This document shows positions 38,738 through 47,087 of a stretch of DNA of 64,000 nt, in pieces. The translations under genes and the position numbers were made by a program. The DNA is from Mycolicibacillus parakoreensis (GTDB lineage Bacteria; Actinomycetota; Actinomycetes; Mycobacteriales; Mycobacteriaceae). The number at the start of each line of letters is the position of its first letter. Positions within the stretch are counted from its first letter, which is position 1. Below the pieces are notes generated by a model. That model searched no databases. It saw nothing but the letters and a program-made list of their open reading frames with translations, and was not told where the DNA came from. The stretch spans positions 1,860,001-1,924,000 of the forward strand of contig NZ_CP092365.1 of NCBI RefSeq assembly GCF_022370835.2. Direction: 5' to 3'.

Positions 38738-39181
38738 GTGCCGACAGCATCTCCGCAACCAGCGATCGACGGGTGGTTCGCCACCGATGACACCGGCGCG
38801 CCGCACCTGATCGGCGCGAAATGCCCCCAGTGCGGGACGTATGTCTTCCCGCCGCGGGAGAACAACTGCCCCAACCCCGGCTGCGCCAGCGACGTGCTCG
38901 AAGCGGTCGCGTTGTCGCGGCGCGGCGCGGTGTGGAGCTACACCGAGAACCGCTACCCGCCGCCGGCGCCGTACCCGGCCCCGGATCCGTTCGAACCGTT
39001 CGCGATCGCCGCGGTCGAGTTGGCCGCCGAGGGGCTGATCGTGTTGGCCAAGGTGGCCGAGGGGACCCTCGGCGCCGACCTGCAGGTCGGCATGGAGCTG
39101 GAGGTGGGTCTCGAGCCGCTCTACACCGACGACGACGGCGTGACGCGGCTGACCTACGTCTGGAAGAAGGTGAGCGCGTGA
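38738..39181 (+). CDS. DUF35 OB-fold zinc-ribbon protein (Rv1628c-like)
   Basis: The 147-residue protein has a rubredoxin-like zinc ribbon (CPQC near residue 29 and CPNPGC near 46) followed by an OB-fold domain, the DUF35 (ChsH2-type) layout. DUF35 proteins form complexes with thiolases or MaoC hydratases acting on steroid side-chain CoA esters. GTG 38738 is supported by the leaderless -10 spacing. The stop overlaps the thiolase GTG (GTGA), implying equal synthesis and a complex. Upstream is a KstR-type operator, so regulation by cholesterol-derived CoA esters is inferred. Confidence 0.88.
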   Translation: MPTASPQPAIDGWFATDDTGAPHLIGAKCPQCGTYVFPPRENNCPNPGCASDVLEAVALSRRGAVWSYTENRYPPPAPYPAPDPFEPFAIAAVELAAEGLIVLAKVAEGTLGADLQVGMELEVGLEPLYTDDDGVTRLTYVWKKVSA

Positions 39182-40380
39182 GCACGCCCGAACCGCTCTA
39201 CATCCTGGGTGCCGGCATGCACCCCTGGGGCAAGTGGGGCCGCGACTTCACCGAGTACGGCGTCGTCGCCGCGCGTGCGGCGCTGGCGGAGGCCGACCTG
39301 GACTGGCGTCAGATCCAGTTGGTCGCCGGGGCCGACACCATCCGCAACGGCTACCCGGGGTTCATCGCCGGCTCCACGTTCGCCCAGAAGCTGGGCTGGA
39401 ACGGGGTGCCGGTCTCCTCGAGCTACGCGGCGTGCGCGTCCGGCTCGCAGGCGCTGCAGAGCGCCCGCGCCCAGATCCTGGCCGGGTTCTGCGACGTCGC
39501 GCTGGTGATCGGCGCCGACACCACGCCGAAGGGGGCGTTCGCCCCGGTCGGCGGCGAACGCCGAAACGACCCGGACTGGCAGCGGTTCCACCTGATCGGG
39601 GCGATGAACCCGGTCTACTTCGCGCTGCTGGCGCGCCGCCGGATGGACCTCTACGGCGCCACCGTGGAGGACTTCGCGGCGGTGAAGGTCAAAAACGCCC
39701 GCCACGGGCTGTCCAACCCGTATGCCCGCTACCGCAAGGAGGCGGCGGTCGCCGATGTGCTGGCCAGCCCGGTGGTGGCCGACCCGCTGCACCAGTTGGA
39801 CATCTGCGCCACCTCCGACGGTGCGGCGGCGCTGATCGTGGCCAGCGCGGAGTTCGCCAAAAAACACCTCGGCTCGCTGCAGGGGGTGCCGTCGGTGCGG
39901 GCGGTGTCCACCGTCACTCCCCGCTACCCGCAGCACCTGCCCGAGCTGCCCGACATCGCCACCGACTCCACCGCGGTGGTGGCCGCCCCGGAGCGGGTGT
40001 TCAAAGACCAGATCCTCGACGCCGCCTACGCCGAGGCCGGGATCGGTCCCCAAGACGTCAGCCTCGCCGAGGTCTACGACCTGTCCACCGCGCTGGAACT
40101 GGACTGGTACGAGCATCTGGGGCTGTGCGCCAAGGGCGAGGGGGAGCAGCTGCTGCGCAGCGGGGCCACCACCATCGGCGGCGCGGTGCCGGTCAACGCC
40201 TCCGGCGGGCTGTCCTGCTTCGGTGAGGCCATCCCCGCCCAGGCGATCGCCCAGGTCTGCGAGCTGAACTGGCAGCTGCGCGGACAGGCCGAGGGCCGGC
40301 AGGTCGAGGGCGCGACCGTCGGCGTCACCGCCAACCAGGGCCTGTTCGGGCACGGTTCGTCGGTGATCGTCGCCCGCTGA
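39178..40380 (+). CDS. Thiolase-fold lipid-transfer protein (SCP-x/Ltp-like, Rv1627c-like)
   Basis: This 400-residue thiolase-superfamily protein has the nucleophile-region SSYAACASGSQAL near residue 85, the C-terminal NASGGLSCFGEA near 340 and NQGLFGHGSSVIVA at the end. It belongs to the SCP-x thiolase/aldolase group annotated as nonspecific lipid-transfer proteins, which work with DUF35 partners on sterol-CoA chains. The classical GHP-type histidine motif is altered (SCFGEA), so retro-aldolase rather than Claisen-type chemistry is possible (inference). The GTG start at 39178 overlaps the DUF35 stop. Probably under KstR control. Confidence 0.88.
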   Translation: MSTPEPLYILGAGMHPWGKWGRDFTEYGVVAARAALAEADLDWRQIQLVAGADTIRNGYPGFIAGSTFAQKLGWNGVPVSSSYAACASGSQALQSARAQILAGFCDVALVIGADTTPKGAFAPVGGERRNDPDWQRFHLIGAMNPVYFALLARRRMDLYGATVEDFAAVKVKNARHGLSNPYARYRKEAAVADVLASPVVADPLHQLDICATSDGAAALIVASAEFAKKHLGSLQGVPSVRAVSTVTPRYPQHLPELPDIATDSTAVVAAPERVFKDQILDAAYAEAGIGPQDVSLAEVYDLSTALELDWYEHLGLCAKGEGEQLLRSGATTIGGAVPVNASGGLSCFGEAIPAQAIAQVCELNWQLRGQAEGRQVEGATVGVTANQGLFGHGSSVIVAR

Positions 40381-40387
40381 GGGTGGC

Positions 40388-40642
40388 GTGAGCGACGGCG
40401 CGGGCGGCGAGATCGTCGTCGTGGCGGTCAAGGCGGGAAGCCGCAAGGGCCCGCTGGTCGACCCCGCCCCCGCCGCCGAGGGCCGGCCGTGGACGGTGCA
40501 TGTGCGCGAACCCGCCGTGGAGGGTAAGGCCAACCGGGCGGTGCGCCGGGTGCTCGCCGAGCATTTCGGGGTCCCGCCGAGCCGGGTCACCCTGGTGGCC
40601 GGGGCCACCGCCCGGATCAAACGGTTCCGCGTCGAGCGCTAG
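40388..40642 (+). CDS. DUF167 (YggU-family) small protein
   Basis: The 84-residue protein fits DUF167, with VAVKAGSRKGPLV near residue 12, VHVREPAVEGKANRAV near 37 and the final VTLVAGATARIKRFRV. Function is unknown; the fold is small alpha/beta. GTG 40388 follows the thiolase stop by 7 nt. Its TAG stop overlaps the convergent pdtaR TAG stop by 2 nt (shared CTAG). Confidence 0.85.
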   Translation: MSDGAGGEIVVVAVKAGSRKGPLVDPAPAAEGRPWTVHVREPAVEGKANRAVRRVLAEHFGVPPSRVTLVAGATARIKRFRVER

Positions 40643-41265
40643 GGGTTCGGGTCGGTTTTCGGGGTGGTCAGCGTCTCCACCACCACCTCGGCGACCCGTT
40701 TCATCGTGGTGCGCTGATCCATCGCGGCGCGCTGAATCCACTGGAACGCTTCGGGTTCGGTCATCGTGTGCGCCGCCTGCAGCAGCCCTTTGGCGCGTTC
40801 GACGAGTTTGCGGGTCTCCAGGCGCTCAGCCAGGGTGGCGACCTCGCGTTCCAGTGCGGCGATCTCGCCGAACCGGCTCACCGCCAACTCGATCGCCGGA
40901 ATCAGGTCCGAGATCGAGAACGGTTTGACCAGATAGGCCATCGCCCCGGCGTCGCGGGCCCGCTCGACCAGGTCGCGCTGGCTGAACGCGGTGAGCATCA
41001 CGATCGGGGCGATCCGCTTGCCGGCGATCTCGGAGGCGGCGTCGATGCCGTCGCGGCGCGGCATCTTGATGTCCATGATCACCAGGTCCGGGGTGAGCTG
41101 CTCGGCCAGGTCGACGGCCTCCTGGCCGTCGCCGGCCTCCCCGACCACCTGATAGCCCTCGTCGCGCAGCATCTCGGTGAGGTCGAGGCGGATCAACGGC
41201 TCGTCCTCGGCGATCAGCACCCGGTGGGCGGTGGGCTCGGCGGTGTCGCTGCTGGGCGCGGTCAT
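40639..41265 (-). CDS. pdtaR: REC-ANTAR response regulator (PdtaR/Rv1626-like)
   Basis: PdtaR is the RNA-binding antiterminator regulator partnered with the histidine kinase PdtaS, which is not in this window. The receiver domain (residues about 17-135) has the acidic pocket IAEDEPLIRLD, the phosphorylatable Asp in LVIMDIKMP near residue 66, and the KPF switch lysine. The ANTAR domain (about 145-200) has ETRKLVERAKGLLQAAH and EAFQWIQRAAMDQRTTMKRVA. It is 208 residues from ATG 41265, with GAGGGG directly upstream. The position matches Rv1626, opposite the KstR-type genes. Confidence 0.95.
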   Translation of the reverse strand: MTAPSSDTAEPTAHRVLIAEDEPLIRLDLTEMLRDEGYQVVGEAGDGQEAVDLAEQLTPDLVIMDIKMPRRDGIDAASEIAGKRIAPIVMLTAFSQRDLVERARDAGAMAYLVKPFSISDLIPAIELAVSRFGEIAALEREVATLAERLETRKLVERAKGLLQAAHTMTEPEAFQWIQRAAMDQRTTMKRVAEVVVETLTTPKTDPNP

Positions 41266-41319
41266 CCCCTCATTGTGGCGTGGCCGGCGCCCCGGCCGAA
41301 AGCGCGGGGCCCTGTGATG

Positions 41320-41348
41320 TTCGACCACGCGCGGGCATCCACTATCCT
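41320..41348 (+). promoter_or_regulatory. tRNA promoter
   Basis: TTCGAC (41320-41325) and TATCCT (41343-41348) are separated by 17 bp, an orthodox housekeeping promoter with transcription from about 41355, 10 nt before the tRNA. Confidence 0.6.
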
Positions 41349-41364
41349 GGGAGGCCGCACCGAG

Positions 41365-41441
41365 GCCCTCGTATCCCAATTGGCAGAGGAAACGGATTCA
41401 AAACCCGTACAGTGTGAGTTCGAGTCTCACCGAGGGCACCA
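41365..41441 (+). tRNA. tRNA-Leu, anticodon CAA, class-I-like shape, CCA encoded
   Basis: The acceptor arms GCCCTCG (41365-41371) and CGAGGGC (41431-41437) pair perfectly. The T arm GTGAG-TTCGAGT-CTCAC is perfect. The anticodon loop TTCAAAA puts CAA at the anticodon, reading the leucine codon UUG. The discriminator is A and CCA is encoded (41439-41441). Two features are odd. The variable region is only about 5 nt (ACAGT), whereas leucine tRNAs normally carry a long variable arm. The D stem and the top of the anticodon stem each have a mismatch (C-A and A-C). It may still be functional and recognised by a special determinant, or be a divergent isoacceptor. Confidence 0.85.
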
Positions 41442-41592
41442 TCGCCGACCCGGTCATCGGCTCACCTCCACCGCCGCCGCGGGTCCGCCCGCTGCGGCAC
41501 ACGCCGGTGAAACTGGGGTATCGGCGGGTCCGCGGGTTAGTGTGCACGGGTCGGCTTCCCCCTTCACGCCGACAGGACGGTTGAGAATTTCC

Positions 41593-42624
41593 ATGACGGC
41601 AGCAACAGAGGCGTCGCCGCTGCAGGCGCGGGTCGGCCACTACTACCAGGCCGACACCACCTATCAGGTGGGACGCGAGAAGGTGCGCGAATACGCCCGC
41701 GCCGTGCAGGACTATCACCCCGCGCACTGGGACACCGCCGCGGCCGCCGACCTGGGCCACAGCGACCTGGTGGCGCCGTTGACGTTCCCGTCGGTGCCGG
41801 CGATGGCGTGCAACCGGCGGATGTTCGAATCGGTGGTCGTCGGCTACGACACCTATGTGCAGACCGAGGAGGTCTTCGAACAGCACCGCCCCATCGTGGC
41901 CGGGGACGAACTGCTCACCGATGTCGAACTGACCGCGGTGCGCCGCGTCGCCGGCCGGGATCTGGTCACGGTGACCAACACCCTCACCGACGCCGCCGGC
42001 GAACGGGTGCACACCCTGCACACCACCGTGGTCGGGGTGACCGCCGAGGAGGTCGACGAGGCGGTCAAGGCGGCCGTGCAGAACGCGATGATGCACGACG
42101 TCAACATCCTCGGCCCGGAGGATTCCGAGGCCGAGTACCACAAGACGGTGCGCCCCGACGACGCCGTCCACATCGCGGCGGGCGGGCAGACCCGCACACC
42201 GGGAACCCCGGCGTTCGACGACGTCGCCGTCGGCGACCTGCTGCCGACCCACCACGCCCGGCTCTCCCGCGGTGACCTGGTGAACTACGCCGGGGTGGCC
42301 GGCGACGCCAACCCGATCCACTGGGACGAGGAGCTGGCCAAGCTGGCCGGCCTGCCCGACGTCATCGCCCACGGCATGCTCACCATGGGCCTCGGGGCCG
42401 GGTTCGTCTCGGCCTGGTCCGGTGACCCCGGGGCGGTCACCCGGTATGCGGTGCGGCTGTCGCAGCCGGCGATCGTCACCGCCAAGGAGGGCGGCGACAT
42501 CGAGTTCAGCGGGCGGATCAAATCGTTGGACCCCGCCACCCGCAGCGGTGTCGTGCTGGTCGCCGCGAAGTCGGGGGGCCGCAAGATCTTCGGCTTGGCG
42601 ACCCTGGCGGTGCGGTTCCGCTGA
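41593..42624 (+). CDS. Fused MaoC-type (3R)-hydroxyacyl dehydratase (HadA/HadB-like)
   Basis: The 343-residue protein fuses an N-terminal FAS1-like/HadA-type hotdog (YQVGREKVREYARAV near residue 28, HSDLVAPLTFPSV near 57) to a C-terminal MaoC hotdog with the hydratase-2 motif YAGVAGDANPIHWDEELA near residue 233 and IAHGMLTMG. The Asp and His in that motif are the catalytic pair. It would dehydrate or hydrate (3R)-hydroxyacyl thioesters, in FAS-II-like elongation or in degradation. ATG 41593 gives the homologous start; the frame upstream covers the tRNA and is not coding. A TAGTGT at 41538-41543 is a possible -10. It is followed after 5 nt by the MDMPI-like gene. Confidence 0.88.
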   Translation: MTAATEASPLQARVGHYYQADTTYQVGREKVREYARAVQDYHPAHWDTAAAADLGHSDLVAPLTFPSVPAMACNRRMFESVVVGYDTYVQTEEVFEQHRPIVAGDELLTDVELTAVRRVAGRDLVTVTNTLTDAAGERVHTLHTTVVGVTAEEVDEAVKAAVQNAMMHDVNILGPEDSEAEYHKTVRPDDAVHIAAGGQTRTPGTPAFDDVAVGDLLPTHHARLSRGDLVNYAGVAGDANPIHWDEELAKLAGLPDVIAHGMLTMGLGAGFVSAWSGDPGAVTRYAVRLSQPAIVTAKEGGDIEFSGRIKSLDPATRSGVVLVAAKSGGRKIFGLATLAVRFR

Positions 42625-42629
42625 GCCCG

Positions 42630-43250
42630 ATGGCGGCGCTGAGCGTGCGCGAGATGGCGCGGCGGGAACGGCGCGACTTCGCCGACCTGCTCGACGGGCT
42701 CTCCCCGCCGCAGTGGGCGGCGGCCAGCCTCTGCGGCCGGTGGAGCGTGCGCGAGGTCGTCGCCCACACCCTGGCGTATTTGTCGCAGAGCCGCCGCGGC
42801 CTGCTCGGCGCGATGATCCGGCACCGCGGCGACGTCGACCGGCTCAACGCCGCCGCCCTGCCCGCCTACGCCCGGCTGCCCCCACCGCAGTTGGCCGCGC
42901 TGATGCGGGCCGGTGTCGACCCGGCCGGCGCCGGCGCGCTGTACGGCTGCCGCGTGGCGCTGATCGAATGCCTCATCCACCAGCAGGACATCCGCCGCCC
43001 GCTGGGGCTGGACCGTGCGGTGCCCGCCGACCGGCTGCGCGCGGCGCTGCGCTACGCGCGGGCCAGCCCGGTCATCGGGGCGGCGCGGCGCACCGCCGGG
43101 CTGCGGCTGGTCGCCACCGACCTGGACTGGTCGGCCGGGCGCGGCCCGGAGGTGACCGGGCCGGGCGAGGCGCTGCTGCTGGCGATGACCGGGCGGGCCG
43201 GCGCGGTCGCCGACGACTTGCGCGGATCGGGCGTGAACCGGTTGCGGTGA
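42630..43250 (+). CDS. MDMPI/DinB-like maleylpyruvate isomerase family protein
   Basis: The 206-residue protein fits the actinobacterial TIGR03083/MDMPI_N group, four-helix proteins with a metal site that use mycothiol in the characterised isomerase. The metal histidines can be proposed in WSVREVVAHTLAYL near residue 45 and LIHQQDIRRPLG near 120. The substrate cannot be inferred. The start is ATG 42630, 5 nt after the dehydratase stop, so it is probably co-transcribed. Confidence 0.82.
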   Translation: MAALSVREMARRERRDFADLLDGLSPPQWAAASLCGRWSVREVVAHTLAYLSQSRRGLLGAMIRHRGDVDRLNAAALPAYARLPPPQLAALMRAGVDPAGAGALYGCRVALIECLIHQQDIRRPLGLDRAVPADRLRAALRYARASPVIGAARRTAGLRLVATDLDWSAGRGPEVTGPGEALLLAMTGRAGAVADDLRGSGVNRLR

Positions 43251-43269
43251 CGCCGCACGGCGTTACAGT
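43242..43269 (+). promoter_or_regulatory. Promoter of the membrane adenylate cyclase gene
   Basis: TTGCGG (43242-43247) and TACAGT (43264-43269) are separated by 16 bp. The predicted start of transcription coincides with the GTG at 43277, another leaderless gene. Confidence 0.5.
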
Positions 43270-43276
43270 TTGGTGC

Positions 43277-44578
43277 GTGGTGAGCAGACGCAGACTCGCC
43301 GCCGCGGGCCAGGCGGTCAGCGCTCACCGTCGCTCGCGCTGTGTGGAACGGCCCACCCAGCGCTACGTCGCGGGCGCGGCGCGGAGGCGCCTGCAGGTAC
43401 TGCGGGTGACCGCCCGCATCGCCGCCGGCATCACCGGCGGTTTCGGGGTGCTGCAACTGGCCACCGGCGAGACGCTGCGCTGGATCGGGATCTTCAACGT
43501 GTTCACCGCGGCGCTGTTTTTGGTCATCCCCCGGCTGCACCGCTACGGACCGGTGCTGGCGCCGGTGACGTTCGTGGTGTGTGCCTACGCCTCGCTGGTC
43601 GTGGCTGCCTTGACGTTGGGCACCGCCTCGGGCGCCCAATTCTTCTTCCTGGTCTCGGCGGCGATCGTGCTGCTGGTGCTCGGCATCGAACGACTGGTGC
43701 TCGCGGCGGTGCTGGTCGGTATCGGCGCCGCACTCGGGATCGCGCTGGAGTTCCTGGTGCCCGACGACACCGGTGCGCAGCCGGCCTGGCTGCTCACCGT
43801 GGGGTTCGCCGCGATGATGGTCTCGGGCTGCTTCATGAGCCTGGCCACCGTCTGGGTGGCGCTGCGGGCGATGGCCCGCGCCGAGGCGGCGCTGGCCTCG
43901 GAGTATCACCGCTCCGAGACGCTGTTGACCAACATCTTGCCGGCGACCGTCGCCGAACGGTTGAAGGACGCCTCCGGCGGGGTTCTCGTCGACGAGTACG
44001 CCGACGCGTCGGTGCTCTTCGCCGACATCGCCGACTTCACCGAGCATGCCGGGGACATGACCCCGGAGGATCTGGTCCGGTTTCTCGACCTGCTCTACAC
44101 CCGCTTCGACCTGCTGGTGGAGAAACACCAGTTGGAGAAGATCAAAACCAGCGGCGACTCCTACATGGTGGTCAGCGGTGTCCCGCAGCGCCGCGGCGAC
44201 CATCTGGCGGCGCTGGCCCGGTTCGCCCTGGACATGGCCGAGGCCGCCGCGCAGGTGCGCGCGCCGCAGGGCTGGCCGCTGCGGATCCGCATCGGGATGG
44301 CCGTCGGCCCCGTGGTCGCCGGCGTGATCGGATCACGCCGGTTCTTCTACGACGTGTGGGGCGACGCGGTCAACGTCGCCGCCCGGATGGAGTCCACCGA
44401 CACCGAGGGCCGCATCCAGGTGCCCCAGGGCGTCTACGAGCGTCTCCGCGACGACTTCGTGTTCGAAGAGCGCGGCGAGATCGTCGTCAAGGGCAAGGGC
44501 CGGATGCGGACCTGGTTCCTGATCGGGCCGAAGGCCGAGACCGGCACGGTGCGCGCCGAGACCGTGCTCACCGGCTGA
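43277..44578 (+). CDS. cya: Membrane-anchored class III adenylate cyclase (Rv1625c-like)
   Basis: The 433-residue protein has an N-terminal six-helix membrane domain (about residues 40-210; NVFTAALFLVIP, GAQFFFLVSAAIVLLVLGIE) and a C-terminal catalytic domain. Catalytic landmarks are LFADIADFTEHAG with the first metal Asp near residue 254, KIKTSGDSYMVVSGVP with the ATP-specifying Lys and second metal Asp, and RRFFYDVWGDAVNVAARMES with the adenine-binding Asp, Asn and Arg. Such proteins work as homodimers resembling mammalian membrane cyclases. It matches M. tuberculosis Rv1625c. GTG 43277 is chosen for its leaderless promoter spacing; GTG 43280 is an alternative. It overlaps the convergent DUF2339 gene by 11 bp. 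Confidence 0.94.
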   Translation: MVSRRRLAAAGQAVSAHRRSRCVERPTQRYVAGAARRRLQVLRVTARIAAGITGGFGVLQLATGETLRWIGIFNVFTAALFLVIPRLHRYGPVLAPVTFVVCAYASLVVAALTLGTASGAQFFFLVSAAIVLLVLGIERLVLAAVLVGIGAALGIALEFLVPDDTGAQPAWLLTVGFAAMMVSGCFMSLATVWVALRAMARAEAALASEYHRSETLLTNILPATVAERLKDASGGVLVDEYADASVLFADIADFTEHAGDMTPEDLVRFLDLLYTRFDLLVEKHQLEKIKTSGDSYMVVSGVPQRRGDHLAALARFALDMAEAAAQVRAPQGWPLRIRIGMAVGPVVAGVIGSRRFFYDVWGDAVNVAARMESTDTEGRIQVPQGVYERLRDDFVFEERGEIVVKGKGRMRTWFLIGPKAETGTVRAETVLTG

Positions 44579-46352
44579 CCGGCGCGGTGTCGCGGCGCTG
44601 ATCCTGGCGGGCCAGGCTGCGGGCGTAGCCCGCACCCATGGCCAGCAGCAACAGCCCGGCGATCAAAAACACCGCTACCCGGAACATGCCGTCGAGGGTG
44701 CCCAGGTCGAACAGGAACAGCTTGCCCATCGCCGCGGCGGTCAGGGCCAGCCCGACCCCGATCGGGGCGGTGCGGTGTTCGCGCCTCGGCAGCCTCGAGG
44801 CGTACCCGAACAGGCCGGCGGCGATCGCCACCCAGCACAGGGTGGCGGCCACATGCCCGGCGAGGAACCCCGCGCCCGGGCCGAACGCCAGCACCCCGGC
44901 GGTGACGGTGAACGCGGTGATCGCGTGGATCACCACCGCGCCGCCGACCACGGCGAGCACCCGGGCGTTCGGCGACACCGGGTCGGCCCCGTCGTGCGCG
45001 CACCGCAGCGCCCACCCCACGGTCAGCACCCACCCGATGCTCAGCAGGCTCGCCGCCAGCGTCGAGACCGCCGTTGCGGCCGGCACCACCGTCGCGGTGG
45101 CGACCGCGTCCGGCCCGGCCTGGGCGAGGAAGAAGCCCAGCCCCAGCAGCCCGACCCCGCCGGCGACCCACCGGGCCGCGACGTCGCGGTGCCCGGCGAG
45201 GGCGACGACGCAGCCCAGCCCGAGCAGCACCGGTGCGACGACCGGCCCGTCGAACGCGACGGTCACCGCGACCACCGTCGCCACCGCGCTGAGCCCACCG
45301 AAGACCCGCCGGGCCGGCAGCGGCCCCCATCCGGGCCCGACCGCCAGAGCCAGCGCGGCCGCGGCCAACGCCGCCGCGAGCACCGCGGCGACGGCGCGGC
45401 CGACCACCGGCCCGGCGGCCAACACCGGGGCGGTGCCCACGGCGCCGATCAGTGCCGGGACCGCCGGGGCGGCCGCGGCCGGCAGCACCGCCACCGCGCC
45501 GGCCAGCGCCAGCGCGGCGGCCAGCGCGGCCGCGGCGGCCAGCAACCGCGGGTCGACGACGTCGCCGAGGGCCAGGGCCAGCAGCAGCGGCAGGGTCGGG
45601 GCGCCCACCCGCACCCCGTGCAGCCACCCCCAGTCCTTGCCGATCTGCACCGGCAGCACCGCCGCCGACAGGGCCAGCAGGAACCCGATCAACAGCAGAT
45701 TGACCCCGTCGGTGAGCACCGGCGCCAGCACGATCAGCGGGGTGACGATCAGCAGCCCCAACGGCTCGCTGTCCCAACGCCGCGCCACCGCCAGCCCGCC
45801 GGCCGCGACCACCGAGGCGACCACCAGCCCGGCCGCGGCGGGGATCCAATGGTAGATGCTGGTCACGGCCACCGCATCGAGGTAACCGGCGGCGATTCCG
45901 GTGGCGACCAACGCGATCGCCCCGGTCTGCCCGCCCGGTCGGCCGCGCCACCACAGTCCCGCCCCGACCAGCCCGCCGCCGAGAAGCAGCCCGCCGGCAA
46001 CCCGGGCCTCGGGGCGCAACAGCCCGGCCTGGGCGGCCAACGCCAGCAGCAGCACCACCCCGATCAGGGTCACCGCCACCCCGGCGGCGGCCAGCACCTT
46101 GCCGATCCAGCGCGAGTCGGCGGTGCGGACCGGCGGCGCCGGCGGCGCGGGCGGGACCAGCGGCGCGGGCGGGACCCACCGCTGCTGCGGCTCGGCCACC
46201 GGCGCCGTGACGGGGGCCGCCGGCGCCCGCCCGGCGGCGGCGCTCCACGCCCGGTCGAATTCGTGCAGCCGGTCGCAGATCGTCGACAGCTGCCGGGACA
46301 CGATGTCGACCTCGCTGATGATGGCGCGCAGGTCAGGGGGTGCGGTGCTCAT
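44568..46352 (-). CDS. DUF2339 polytopic membrane protein
   Basis: The 594-residue protein starts with a soluble coiled-coil segment (IISEVDIVSRQLSTICDRLHEF, residues about 11-32), then a Pro/Ala-rich linker, then a long series of hydrophobic helices (probably about 18) containing WIGKVLAAAGVAVTLIGVVLLL and GPGWGPLPARRVF, the DUF2339 plan. No function is established for the family. The start is ATG 46352. Its 3' end overlaps the cyclase gene by 11 bp tail to tail. It lies 78 bp downstream of the two-component system in the same direction. Confidence 0.85.
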   Translation of the reverse strand: MSTAPPDLRAIISEVDIVSRQLSTICDRLHEFDRAWSAAAGRAPAAPVTAPVAEPQQRWVPPAPLVPPAPPAPPVRTADSRWIGKVLAAAGVAVTLIGVVLLLALAAQAGLLRPEARVAGGLLLGGGLVGAGLWWRGRPGGQTGAIALVATGIAAGYLDAVAVTSIYHWIPAAAGLVVASVVAAGGLAVARRWDSEPLGLLIVTPLIVLAPVLTDGVNLLLIGFLLALSAAVLPVQIGKDWGWLHGVRVGAPTLPLLLALALGDVVDPRLLAAAAALAAALALAGAVAVLPAAAAPAVPALIGAVGTAPVLAAGPVVGRAVAAVLAAALAAAALALAVGPGWGPLPARRVFGGLSAVATVVAVTVAFDGPVVAPVLLGLGCVVALAGHRDVAARWVAGGVGLLGLGFFLAQAGPDAVATATVVPAATAVSTLAASLLSIGWVLTVGWALRCAHDGADPVSPNARVLAVVGGAVVIHAITAFTVTAGVLAFGPGAGFLAGHVAATLCWVAIAAGLFGYASRLPRREHRTAPIGVGLALTAAAMGKLFLFDLGTLDGMFRVAVFLIAGLLLLAMGAGYARSLARQDQRRDTAPVSR

Positions 46353-46430
46353 ACCGGTAACCCTGGCACGCCACCGGGTGGGTAGGACTACGCATTTTGC
46401 TGCCGCCGCCGCGGCGCAGGCACCGACCGC

Positions 46431-47087
46431 TCAGCGGTCCAAGCCGTGTTCGATGGCGTAGCGGGTCAACTCGACCCGGTTGGCGACCTGCAGTTTCCGA
46501 AACGTGGCCTGCACGTGGTTCTCCACGGTGCGGTGGCTCAACGTCAGCTTCGCGGCGATCTGTTTGGCCGACAGGCCCTTGGCGACGTGGCGCAGCACCT
46601 CGGTCTCGCGGTCGGTGAGCGTCGGGCCGTCGGCGCCGCCCGGGCCCCGGGCGATGCGGCGGTACTCCCCCAGCACCAGGCCCGCCAGGCCGGGGGTGAA
46701 CACCGCGCGGCCGGCGGCGGTGGCGCCCACCGCCTCGGCCAGTTCGGTTCTCGACGCGCTTTTGACCAGGTACCCCAGCGCGCCCGCCTTGACCGCCTCC
46801 AATACGTCGTCGCGTTCATCGGAGGCCGACAACACCAGCACCCGGCTGCGCGGTGACACCGCCAGCACCTCCGCGGTGGCCTGCGCGCCGTCGCCGTCGG
46901 CCAACCGCATGTCCATCAGCACCACGTCGGGATGCACCACCGCGGCCCGCCGGCGCGCCGTCGCCACCCCGTCGGCGGTCGCCACCACGGCGAACCCGTC
47001 GTCGGCGAGGTCGCGGGCCACCGCGTCCCGCCAGATCGGGTGGTCGTCGACGACCATCACGCTCGGCGCGGCACACTCAGTTCCCAT
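46431..47087 (-). CDS. NarL/LuxR-family response regulator
   Basis: The receiver domain (MVVDDHPIWRDAV, phospho-acceptor Asp in VVLMDMRLADG near residue 60, lysine in GYLVKSASRTE) is followed by a GerE/LuxR helix-turn-helix (LTDRETEVLRHVAKGLSAKQIA near residue 158, and HRTVENHVQATFRKLQ). It would be phosphorylated by the adjacent kinase and bind DNA. ATG 47087 has AAGGA 5 nt upstream and overlaps the kinase gene by 31 nt; ATG 47057 (ATGA overlap) is an alternative that would begin right at the first beta strand. Confidence 0.93.
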   Translation of the reverse strand: MGTECAAPSVMVVDDHPIWRDAVARDLADDGFAVVATADGVATARRRAAVVHPDVVLMDMRLADGDGAQATAEVLAVSPRSRVLVLSASDERDDVLEAVKAGALGYLVKSASRTELAEAVGATAAGRAVFTPGLAGLVLGEYRRIARGPGGADGPTLTDRETEVLRHVAKGLSAKQIAAKLTLSHRTVENHVQATFRKLQVANRVELTRYAIEHGLDR

